From: Nocardioidaceae bacterium
GTDB taxonomy: Bacteria > Actinomycetota > Actinomycetes > Propionibacteriales > Nocardioidaceae
Direction of reading: 5' to 3'
DNA: 6,604 nt
Assembly (NCBI GenBank): GCA_025966335.1
Contig: JAICRS010000170.1
Location: 1 to 6,604, forward strand
In this document: in pieces, positions 1 through 5,956 of the stretch
Layout: the number at the start of each line of letters is the position of its first letter
Position numbering within the stretch: the stretch's first letter is position 1
The notes under the pieces: model-generated
Told to the model about the DNA's origin: nothing
Database searches by the model: none
What the model saw: the letters and a program-made list of their open reading frames with translations, nothing else
Position numbers and translations under genes: made by a program

Positions 1-63
1 GCAACCGTGGAGCGCAATGAGCGGCTGTGGCGGCAGCACGACCTGTTCGACTTCTCCCGCTGA
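1..63 (+). CDS. C-terminal end of an unrecognised upstream gene (partial)
   Basis: Reading from base 1 gives 20 sense codons ending ...LWRQHDLFDFSR and a TGA stop at 61-63. The residue mix (charged and aromatic, with G/C-ending codons) looks like a genuine protein C-terminus rather than noise. The start lies outside the window, so length and family are unknown, and 20 residues are too few for me to recognise a family. It lies in the same direction as the symporter gene and is separated from it by 128 bases containing a putative promoter, so it is probably a separate transcription unit. It could belong to the same catabolic locus, but nothing visible shows that. Confidence 0.6.
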   Translation, partial: ATVERNERLWRQHDLFDFSR

Positions 64-98
64 CGGCGGATCCGGTCCAGAGTCTGGGACGCATCCGC

Positions 99-135
99 AA
101 CATCTATTGCGTTGGGATCAGCGCTCGTGTAAACC
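99..135 (+). promoter_or_regulatory. Putative regulated promoter of the symporter gene, element shared with the dehydrogenase promoter
   Basis: A candidate -35 hexamer TTGCGT (107-112) is followed after exactly 17 bases by a weak -10 candidate TAAACC (130-135). The predicted transcript would start near 142 and give a leader of about 50 bases that contains the Shine-Dalgarno sequence of the symporter gene. Neither hexamer is strong alone. The support is the match to the region upstream of the dehydrogenase gene (2991-3027): AAC (99-101), CTATTG (104-109), TTGG (112-115) and GTAA (129-132) recur there at identical spacing. Such conservation between two promoters of one locus suggests an activator or repressor site overlapping the -35 region, plausibly bound by the MocR protein encoded downstream. 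That binding is inference. Confidence 0.45.
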
Positions 136-181
136 GAACGGGTTCGTCCACACGCTGCGTCCGACAGTCGGCGCAAAACCT

Positions 182-186
182 GGAGG
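182..186 (+). promoter_or_regulatory. Ribosome binding site fixing the symporter start
   Basis: GGAGG at 182-186 lies five bases before GTG at 192. This is the only strong Shine-Dalgarno sequence near the 5' end of the frame, and it decides for GTG 192 over the far-upstream ATG at 27. The 192 start also places the first hydrophobic helix directly at the N-terminus, as is usual in this transporter family. Confidence 0.8.
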
Positions 187-191
187 TTTCT

Positions 192-1613
192 GTGCAGACA
201 GTGCACGTCGTGATCCTGGTGGCCTACCTGCTGCTCATGGTCGTCATCGGAGCCCTGTTCAGTCGTCGGCGCCACGTCCAGACCGGTGACGACTTCATGT
301 TCGCCGGCAAGTCGCTTCCGCGCCCCGTGCTGATCGGCACGTTGCTTGCCACCTGGGTCGGCTCCGGAACGATCATCGGTGGGGCGAACTTCGCCTACAC
401 CTACGGCCCGTTGGCATCGATCTTCTTCCTCGCCGGGACACCGGTGGGGATCATCGTGCTCTACCTCCTCGCGAGCAAGGTGCAGAAGGCCTCGAAGTAC
501 ACCGTGCCGGAGCTCCTCGAGGCGCGGTTCGGGCTCACGGCACGCGTGGTCGCGGCCGCGATCACCCTGCTCGCCTACACCGGAATCACTGCTTACCAGT
601 TCACCGGAGGCGGATACATCATCAGCTTGATCACGCCGCTCTCGGACAAGGAGGGCGCGGTGCTGGTGGCTGTCCTGGTGACGTTCCTGGCGATCGGCGG
701 CGGACTGTTCTCGGTGGCCTGGACCGACTTCATCTCTGCGGTGATCATCGTGTCCGGGCTTCTCATCGCGCTCCCGATGGTCATCGGTGGAGACATCGGT
801 GGGCTCGGTGACTACTGGTCCCAGCTGCCCGAGACGTCGAGGAGCCTGACCGGTGGGCTCAGCGCGCTGGAGCTCGTCGGATACTTCCTGCCGCTATTTC
901 TGCTGATCCTCGCCGACCAGAACATGTACCAGCGACTGGCGGCCGCCAAGGACTCGGGCACGGCGAAGAGCTCGACGGCCGGCTTCTTCTTCTCCAGCTT
1001 CCTGGTGACCGTACCCGTCGCCATCTTGGGGTCCGCAGCGGTGATCCTGATGCCACGGATCGAGCCCGACACGGCGATCCTGTCGCTGGCCTCCGAGCTG
1101 TACCTCCCGGTCGTCATCGGCGGGCTGTTGCTCGCCGGCGCTCTCGCCTTCATCGTCACCACGGGCTCGTCGTTCCTGCTGTCGGGTGCCGGCAACATCG
1201 TCTACGACGGTGTCCGCAGGTTCTCCAAGGAGGACTTGGGAGACAAGCAACGTCTCCGGATCCACCGCCTCTCCATCCTCGGAATCGCCGTCGTGGCCTA
1301 CGTCTTGGGGCGGTTCTTTCCGGTCGTCCTCGAGCTGCAGCTGTACTCCTACACGGTCTACGGAGTGGCCATCGCTCCCGCCGTCCTGGCGGTCCTGCTC
1401 TGGCCACGCGCCACGAAGGTCGGCGCACTGTCCAGCATGCTCCTCGGCGCGGTCGTCACGATCGTCTGGGAACAGCTCGGCAGTCCCGGCGGCGTGAACT
1501 CGGTCCTGGTCTCTCTTCCGGTCTCGCTGGTCGCACTGGTCGTGGGCAGCCTCCTGTCCCCGCCTCCGACGAAGCCGGGCCCGATCGAGGCCCCGGCGTC
1601 GAGCGAGGCCTGA
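192..1613 (+). CDS. Sodium:solute symporter (SSS family) permease
   Basis: This 473-residue polytopic membrane protein should import a small solute coupled to sodium. About 13 hydrophobic segments are visible, roughly at residues 4-23, 46-68, 73-94, 116-136, 155-173, 178-199, 225-241, 264-287, 304-331, 360-376, 387-404, 408-426 and 437-455. Family hallmarks are YTVPELLEARFG (103-114), GGGLFSVAWTDF (169-180), the ADQNMYQR loop (241-248) and TTGSS (323-327). The two serines of TTGSS correspond in position to sodium-site hydroxyls in characterised members such as vSGLT. Length fits the smaller members (450-550 residues). The substrate cannot be read from sequence. Because the downstream genes encode an aminotransferase and a semialdehyde dehydrogenase, a beta- or omega-amino acid is the natural guess. 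The gene is nearer 63% G+C on sampled lines than the roughly 73-75% of the following genes. It sits 26 bases before the regulator and is probably partly co-transcribed with it. Confidence 0.93.
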   Translation: MQTVHVVILVAYLLLMVVIGALFSRRRHVQTGDDFMFAGKSLPRPVLIGTLLATWVGSGTIIGGANFAYTYGPLASIFFLAGTPVGIIVLYLLASKVQKASKYTVPELLEARFGLTARVVAAAITLLAYTGITAYQFTGGGYIISLITPLSDKEGAVLVAVLVTFLAIGGGLFSVAWTDFISAVIIVSGLLIALPMVIGGDIGGLGDYWSQLPETSRSLTGGLSALELVGYFLPLFLLILADQNMYQRLAAAKDSGTAKSSTAGFFFSSFLVTVPVAILGSAAVILMPRIEPDTAILSLASELYLPVVIGGLLLAGALAFIVTTGSSFLLSGAGNIVYDGVRRFSKEDLGDKQRLRIHRLSILGIAVVAYVLGRFFPVVLELQLYSYTVYGVAIAPAVLAVLLWPRATKVGALSSMLLGAVVTIVWEQLGSPGGVNSVLVSLPVSLVALVVGSLLSPPPTKPGPIEAPASSEA

Positions 1614-1621
1614 GCGAGGCC
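1583..1621 (+). repeat. Short direct repeats across the symporter stop codon, upstream of the regulator
   Basis: GAGCGAGGCC occurs at 1601-1610 and again, exact, at 1612-1621, an 11-base period close to one DNA turn. A 9/10 copy (GATCGAGGCC) lies at 1583-1592. The second copy begins inside the TGA stop (1611-1613). The tandem pair may be a simple slippage duplication at the gene end. It could also be an autoregulatory operator, since several MocR-family regulators bind direct repeats near their own genes. The repeats are visible; the function is unproven. Confidence 0.4.
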
Positions 1622-1626
1622 GTTGC

Positions 1627-1639
1627 TAGGTTGACCGAC
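1627..1639 (+). promoter_or_regulatory. Putative -10 element for leaderless transcription of the regulator gene
   Basis: TAGGTT at 1627-1632 fits the actinobacterial TAnnnT -10 consensus and ends seven bases before GTG 1640. A transcript starting at or just before that GTG would be leaderless. No convincing -35 hexamer lies at the expected distance (around 1604-1609 reads CGAGGC), so it would be a -10-driven promoter or depend on an activator. The regulator could also simply be read from the symporter transcript. Confidence 0.35.
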
Positions 1640-2983
1640 GTGCGCAGCATCCTGTCGGCGATCGAGGAGCGGCTCGACGAGTCGACGGCCCGCGGGCTCG
1701 CGAACGCCGTCAGCCGGGCCATCCGCGACGGGGTGCTGGTTCCGGACACGAAGCTGCCGCCGATCCGCCAGGTGGCCGTCGAGCTGTCACTGTCACCGAC
1801 CACGGTGAGCGCGGGCTGGACGCTGCTGGCTCGCTCGGGGGCGATCGTCACCGACGGCCGCCGCGGCACGACCGTCGCCGACCCGGCCCCGCCCGGAGCG
1901 GTGCGCTACCGCAAGGCGCTCGGGCGGCAGACCGTCTTCTCGCTCGACCTGTCCACCGGTGTCCCGGACGCCGCGCTGCTGCCCAACCTGGCCGGCGCCT
2001 TCGCGGACCTGACCACGGCGGGGACCCCGCTGACCTATCTCGACGACCCGGTGCTGCCCGGGTTGGCCGAGGCGCTCCGCGACCAGTGGCCCTACCGACC
2101 CCAACAGCTGACGATCGTCGACGGCGCGATGGACGCGCTGGACCAGGTCACCAGGTCGCTGCTGCGGTTCGGCGACCGGGTGCTCGTCGAGCACCCCTGC
2201 TTCCCCGCGCTGGTGGACCTGGTCGAGTCGACCGGCGTGGAAGTGGTCGGCATCCCGATGGACGCGGAGGGCCTGTCCCCGGACCGACTGGCCGAGGCCC
2301 TCCGGCTCCCGGCCGCCGCCGTCTTCCTGCAACCCCGGGCGCACAACCCGACCGGGGTGTCGATGACCCGGGAACGCGCCGAGGTGCTGGCCGAGCTGGT
2401 CGCCGGCACCGACACGATCGTGATCGAGGACGACTCCGCCGGAGCCATCGCCTCCACGCCGGCGATCAGCCTCGGCGAGTGGCTCCCCGAGCAGACGGTG
2501 CACATCCGGAGCTTCTCGAAGTCGCACGGCCCCGACCTGCGGCTCGCCGCGCTCAGCGCACCCGACCAGCTCATGCAACGGCTGCTCGCGCGCCGCCAGC
2601 TCGGGCAGGGCTGGAGCAGCCGGGTGCTCCAACGGATCCTGCTCAGCCTGCTCACCGATCCCGGCAGCATCGCGGAGGTCGACCGGGCGCGCGAGACCTA
2701 CGCGCAACGGCGGCACGCGCTGAGCGTCGCGCTGCGCGCGCGAGGTGTCGAGGTGAACGGCGCCGACGGGATCAACCTGTGGCTGCCGGTCGAGGACGAG
2801 ACCGCGGCGATCGTCCGGCTCGCCAGCCGGGGGATCGGCGCGGCGCCGGGCGCACCGTTCACCCTGCTGCCCGAGCCGGGCGGTCACCTGCGGGTCACCT
2901 GCGGCCTGGTCGACGCCGGCTTCGAGGAGCTGGCCGAGGAGCTCGCGGTGGCCGCGACCACCGGCTCCTGGCAGGGTTTGTGA
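1640..2983 (+). CDS. MocR-family (GntR/aminotransferase fusion) PLP-dependent transcriptional regulator
   Basis: A 447-residue cytoplasmic regulator. Residues about 11-77 form a GntR-type winged helix (VLVPDTKLPPIRQVAVELSL, then SPTTVSAGWTLLARSGAIVT and the wing DGRRGTTV). A short linker leads to a type I aminotransferase fold from about 98 to the end. Cofactor residues visible are HNPTG (Asn236), EDDS (Asp264, the usual PLP-ring partner) and SFSKSHGPDLR with the Schiff-base Lys294 and Arg301. MocR proteins bind PLP plus an amine effector to control nearby catabolic or cofactor genes; GabR, TauR and PdxR are known examples. The tyrosine of the common EDDY motif is serine (266) here. Its place between the transporter and the catabolic enzymes suggests it controls both. 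GTG 1640 is preferred because a TAnnnT box lies just upstream and translation then opens MRSILSAIEERLDE. TTG 1631, three codons earlier, is possible. It is more likely a regulator than an aminotransferase because of the HTH and the gene context. Confidence 0.92.
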   Translation: MRSILSAIEERLDESTARGLANAVSRAIRDGVLVPDTKLPPIRQVAVELSLSPTTVSAGWTLLARSGAIVTDGRRGTTVADPAPPGAVRYRKALGRQTVFSLDLSTGVPDAALLPNLAGAFADLTTAGTPLTYLDDPVLPGLAEALRDQWPYRPQQLTIVDGAMDALDQVTRSLLRFGDRVLVEHPCFPALVDLVESTGVEVVGIPMDAEGLSPDRLAEALRLPAAAVFLQPRAHNPTGVSMTRERAEVLAELVAGTDTIVIEDDSAGAIASTPAISLGEWLPEQTVHIRSFSKSHGPDLRLAALSAPDQLMQRLLARRQLGQGWSSRVLQRILLSLLTDPGSIAEVDRARETYAQRRHALSVALRARGVEVNGADGINLWLPVEDETAAIVRLASRGIGAAPGAPFTLLPEPGGHLRVTCGLVDAGFEELAEELAVAATTGSWQGL

Positions 2984-2990
2984 CAGTACG

Positions 2991-3027
2991 AACCGCTATT
3001 GTCTTGGCCTTTGCTGGCACGTAACCA
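2991..3027 (+). promoter_or_regulatory. Putative regulated promoter of the dehydrogenase-aminotransferase unit
   Basis: In the 51-base gap after the regulator, TTGTCT (2999-3004) and TAACCA (3022-3027) are spaced by 17 bases. The -10 candidate ends seven bases before ATG 3035, so the mRNA would be leaderless; no Shine-Dalgarno sequence precedes that ATG. AAC (2991-2993), CTATTG (2996-3001), TTGG (3004-3007) and GTAA (3021-3024) match the symporter promoter at a constant offset of 2892 bases. By my count 22 of 36 positions agree across the block, although the coding sequences that follow are unrelated. This argues for a common regulator site over the -35 region, probably for the MocR protein. 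Confidence 0.55.
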
Positions 3028-3034
3028 TGGGTGC

Positions 3035-4525
3035 ATGACGAAGCGCATCGCACACTGGATCGACGGCACCTCCACGGACGGGACCTCGGGTCGCACCTCG
3101 CCGGTGTTCAACCCGGCCACCGGCCAGCAGTCCGGCGAGGTGGACCTCGCGGCCGCAGCCGACGTGGACCGCGCCGTCGCGTCCGCGCTCACCGCCGCGA
3201 AGGAGTGGCGCCACGCGTCGCTGTCGAAGCGGTCGGCGGTGCTCTTCGCGTTCCGCGAGCTGGTGCACGCCCGCGCCGACGAGCTCGCCGCGATCGTCAC
3301 CTCCGAGCACGGCAAGGTGCTCTCCGACGCGACCGGCGAGATCATGCGCGGCCTGGAGAATGTCGAGTTCGCCACCGGGGTGCCGCAGCTGCTCAAGGGC
3401 GGCTACTCCGAGCAGGCCGGCACCGGCGTCGACGTCTACAGCATCCGGCAGCCCCTCGGGGTCGTCGCCGGGATCACCCCGTTCAACTTCCCGGTGATGG
3501 TGCCGCTGTGGATGTGCGCCAACGCGATCGCGTGCGGCAACGCGTTCATCCTCAAGCCGAGCGAGAAGGACCCCTCGGCATCGCTGTTCCTCGCGAAGCT
3601 GTGGCAGGAGGCCGGGCTGCCGGACGGCGTGTTCACCGTCCTCCAGGGCGACAAGGAGGCGGTCGACGTACTCCTCCGGCACCCGGACGTCTCCGCGGTC
3701 AGCTTCGTCGGCTCCACCCCGATCGCCCGCTCGATCTACGAGACCGGCACCGCGCACGGCAAGCGTGTCCAGGCCCTGGGTGGGGCGAAGAACCACGCGC
3801 TGGTGCTCCCCGACGCCGACGTCGACCTCGCCGCGGACGCGGTGGTCTCCGCCGCCTACGGCGCCGCGGGGGAGCGGTGCATGGCGCTCTCGGTCGCGGT
3901 CGCCGTCGGGGACGTGGGGGACCGGCTGGTCGACGCCGTGGCCGCCCGGCTCCCGAAGCTGCGGATCGGCGACGGCACCGACCCCGACACCGACATGGGC
4001 CCGCTGATCACCGGCGAGCACCGGGACCGGGTCGCCGGCTACGTCGACGCGGGCGCCGCCGCGGGCGCGAGCGTGGTGGTGGACGGCCGCGACGCCGACG
4101 TGCCCCGGGACGGCTTCTTCCTCGGCACCACCCTGCTCGACCGGGTGACCCCGGAGATGACCGTCTACACCGACGAGATCTTCGGCCCGGTGCTGAGCGT
4201 GGTCCGCGTCGACACCTACGAGGAGGGCCTCGCGCTGATCAACAGCAACCCGTTCGCGAACGGGACGGCGATCTTCACCCGGGACGGCGGCGCGGCCCGC
4301 CAGTTCCAGTACGACGTCGAGGTCGGCATGGTCGGGATCAACGTCCCGATCCCGGTGCCGGTGGCCTACTACTCCTTCGGCGGCTGGAAGGACTCACTGT
4401 TCGGGGACACCCACATGTACGGCCCCGAGGGAATCAGCTTCTACACCCGCGGCAAGGTCGTCACCTCCCGCTGGCCGGACCCGGCCACCTCCAGCGTCGA
4501 CCTCGGCTTCCCGCGCACCCGCTGA
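3035..4525 (+). CDS. mmsA: CoA-acylating (methyl)malonate-semialdehyde dehydrogenase
   Basis: This 496-residue cytoplasmic enzyme of the aldehyde dehydrogenase superfamily has the usual MmsA/IolA length. It should convert malonate semialdehyde or methylmalonate semialdehyde, NAD+ and CoA to acetyl-CoA or propionyl-CoA with loss of CO2. Visible landmarks are ITPFNFPVMVP with Asn151, the nucleotide-binding SFVGSTPIA (223-231), GERCMALS with catalytic Cys282, and EIFGPVLSVVR with cofactor-binding Glu381. Subfamily traits are QALGGAKNH (246-254), which lacks the general-base glutamate of ordinary hydrolytic ALDHs, and two arginines, Arg105 (MRGLENVEF) and Arg281 beside the catalytic Cys. These match the invariant arginines reported for MMSDHs. 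ATG 3035 gives the typical opening MTKRIAHWIDG. The 54-base gap to the aminotransferase suggests co-transcription, with this enzyme oxidising the transaminase product. Valine or inositol catabolism is an alternative role, but no partner genes for those are in view. Confidence 0.93.
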   Translation: MTKRIAHWIDGTSTDGTSGRTSPVFNPATGQQSGEVDLAAAADVDRAVASALTAAKEWRHASLSKRSAVLFAFRELVHARADELAAIVTSEHGKVLSDATGEIMRGLENVEFATGVPQLLKGGYSEQAGTGVDVYSIRQPLGVVAGITPFNFPVMVPLWMCANAIACGNAFILKPSEKDPSASLFLAKLWQEAGLPDGVFTVLQGDKEAVDVLLRHPDVSAVSFVGSTPIARSIYETGTAHGKRVQALGGAKNHALVLPDADVDLAADAVVSAAYGAAGERCMALSVAVAVGDVGDRLVDAVAARLPKLRIGDGTDPDTDMGPLITGEHRDRVAGYVDAGAAAGASVVVDGRDADVPRDGFFLGTTLLDRVTPEMTVYTDEIFGPVLSVVRVDTYEEGLALINSNPFANGTAIFTRDGGAARQFQYDVEVGMVGINVPIPVPVAYYSFGGWKDSLFGDTHMYGPEGISFYTRGKVVTSRWPDPATSSVDLGFPRTR

Positions 4526-4530
4526 GCCCG

Positions 4531-4544
4531 ACGTCGTACGACGT
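4531..4544. repeat. Perfect 14-base palindrome in the mmsA-aminotransferase gap
   Basis: ACGTCGTACGACGT reads identically on both strands. It starts five bases after the mmsA stop and ends 20 bases before the aminotransferase Shine-Dalgarno sequence. As DNA it resembles a dimeric-repressor operator. As RNA it could fold as a 5-bp stem with a GTAC loop, too weak and lacking a U-tract to be an intrinsic terminator. Flanking bases do not extend the symmetry, apart from a C-G pair two positions out. Its role is unknown. Confidence 0.5.
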
Positions 4545-4564
4545 GCGCCCCACTCGACCATCCG

Positions 4565-4569
4565 AGGAG
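4565..4569 (+). promoter_or_regulatory. Ribosome binding site of the aminotransferase gene
   Basis: AGGAG at 4565-4569, within a longer GAGGAG, lies ten bases before GTG 4580. This is a good Shine-Dalgarno match and fixes the GTG start. It contrasts with the upstream dehydrogenase gene, which has no such site. Confidence 0.75.
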
Positions 4570-4579
4570 AACTGAGACC

Positions 4580-5956
4580 GTGACCACCACCCTGGACCCG
4601 CACGCGACCGCTCAGGACGAGGCCGCCCGCATCCGCCGCGACGACCGCGCGCACGTGTTCCACTCCTGGTCGGCGCAGGCGCAGATCGACCCGCTACCGA
4701 TCGCACGCGCCGAGGGCTCCCACTTCTGGGACTACGAAGGCAACCGGTACCTCGACTTCTCCTCCCAGCTGGTCAACGTCAACATCGGCTACCAGCACCC
4801 CAAGCTGGTGGCAGCCATCCAGGAGCAGGCCGGCAAGCTGGCCACGATCGCTCCAGGGTTCGCCAACGACGCGCGCAGCGAGGCCGCCCGGCTGATCGCG
4901 GAGCTCGCCCCCGGTGACCTCGACACAGTCTTCTTCACCAACGGCGGCGCCGAGGCCAACGAGAACGCGGTCCGGATGGCGCGGCTGCACACCGGTCGGC
5001 ACAAGGTGCTGGCGGCCTACCGCAGCTACCACGGCGCCACCGCCGGTGCGATCGCGCTCACCGGCGACCCGCGGCGCTGGGCCTCCGAGCCGGGGATGCC
5101 GGGCGTCGTCCGCTACTGGGGCCCCTACCTCTACCGGTCCGCCTTCCACGCGACCACCGAGGCCGAGGAGACCGAACGCGCCCTGGAGCACCTCCGACAG
5201 ACGATCGCCGTCGAGGGTCCGCAGACGATCGCCGCGATCGTCCTCGAGACCGTCGTCGGCACCAACGGCATCTTGGTCCCGCCGCCCGGCTACCTCACCG
5301 GCGTGCGTGCCCTGTGCGACGAGCTCGGGATCATGATGATCGCCGACGAGGTGATGGCCGGCTTCGGCCGGTGCGGCGAGTGGTTCGCGGTGGACCACTG
5401 GGACGTCACCCCCGACCTGATCACCTTCGCCAAGGGCGTCAACTCCGGCTACGTCCCGCTCGGTGGCGTGATCCTCTCCGCCGCCATCGCCGCCACCTTC
5501 GCGGACCGGCCCTACCCGGGCGGGCTCACCTACTCCGGCCATCCGCTGGCGTGCGCCTCAGCGGTCGCGTCGATCAACATCTTCCGCGAGGAAGGCATCC
5601 TCGAGCACGCGCGGGCGCTCGGCACCGATGTGATCGGGCCCGGGCTGCTTGCTCTCGCCGAACGACACCCCTCGGTCGGCGACGTCCGCGGGCTCGGTGT
5701 CTTCTGGGCGCTCGAGCTGGTGCGCGACCGGGACACCCGGGAACCTCTGGTGCCGTTCAACGCCGCCGGCCCCGCGGCCGCCCCGATGGCGGAGTTCGCG
5801 GCGGCGTGCAAGTCGGCCGGGCTCTGGCCGTTCGTGCACTTCAACCGCACCCATGTCGTGCCACCGTGCACGACCACCGCAGCGGAGGTCCGCGACGGAC
5901 TGGAGATCCTGGACCGGGCGCTCGAGATCGCCGACCGGTACTACACCGGTTCCTGA
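4580..5956 (+). CDS. Class III PLP-dependent omega-amino acid aminotransferase (beta-alanine/taurine type)
   Basis: A 458-residue fold-type I aminotransferase of normal length. It should move the amino group of a terminal amine to pyruvate or 2-oxoglutarate, leaving a semialdehyde. Motifs in order are HSWS near residue 28, DYEGNRYLDFSSQLVNVNIG (52-71), NGGAEANENA (121-130, phosphate-binding region), YRSYHGAT with the ring-stacking Tyr150, IADEVMAGFGR with Asp256 pairing the PLP nitrogen, TFAKGVNSG with Schiff-base Lys285, and TYSGHP with Thr317 from the partner subunit. Arg423 (NRTHVVPP) lies near where many members bind substrate carboxylate. The N-terminal HSWS...LDFSSQL style recalls taurine:pyruvate enzymes rather than classic beta-alanine:pyruvate ones. 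The neighbouring MmsA-type dehydrogenase favours beta-alanine or 3-aminoisobutyrate. No Xsc-type sulfoacetaldehyde enzyme is in view. The exact substrate stays open. The last 16 bases overlap the convergent phosphatase gene. Confidence 0.92.
   Translation: MTTTLDPHATAQDEAARIRRDDRAHVFHSWSAQAQIDPLPIARAEGSHFWDYEGNRYLDFSSQLVNVNIGYQHPKLVAAIQEQAGKLATIAPGFANDARSEAARLIAELAPGDLDTVFFTNGGAEANENAVRMARLHTGRHKVLAAYRSYHGATAGAIALTGDPRRWASEPGMPGVVRYWGPYLYRSAFHATTEAEETERALEHLRQTIAVEGPQTIAAIVLETVVGTNGILVPPPGYLTGVRALCDELGIMMIADEVMAGFGRCGEWFAVDHWDVTPDLITFAKGVNSGYVPLGGVILSAAIAATFADRPYPGGLTYSGHPLACASAVASINIFREEGILEHARALGTDVIGPGLLALAERHPSVGDVRGLGVFWALELVRDRDTREPLVPFNAAGPAAAPMAEFAAACKSAGLWPFVHFNRTHVVPPCTTTAAEVRDGLEILDRALEIADRYYTGS

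Noticed and set aside
126..154. Inverted repeat CGTGT...ACACG around AACC...GGTT upstream of the symporter
   Set aside because: The outer and inner arms are not concentric (centres near 140 and 138) and are only 4-5 bases long, which is easily chance.
27..191. N-terminal extension of the symporter from ATG 27
   Set aside because: The extension is non-hydrophobic and overlaps the end of the upstream gene and the putative promoter. GGAGG at 182-186 points to GTG 192.
1631..1639. TTG 1631 as start of the regulator
   Set aside because: Possible, since GAGG lies 11 bases upstream, but the TTG overlaps the TAnnnT box. GTG 1640 fits a leaderless start and a natural MRSIL opening. Kept only as an alternative.
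1793..2887. Long antisense open frame opposite the regulator (364 codons)
   Set aside because: Its translation is rich in Arg, Gly, Pro, His and Val with no recognisable domain. It is the expected shadow of G/C-ending codons in the real gene.
2999..3034. TTG 2999 as start of the dehydrogenase
   Set aside because: It lies in the putative -35 hexamer, has no ribosome site, and would add residues not typical of the family. ATG 3035 gives the usual N-terminus.
2996..4021. Antisense frame opposite mmsA and the long alternate + frame 3031-4575
   Set aside because: Both are low-complexity Arg/Gly/Asp-rich shadows. The true frame carries every ALDH catalytic motif.
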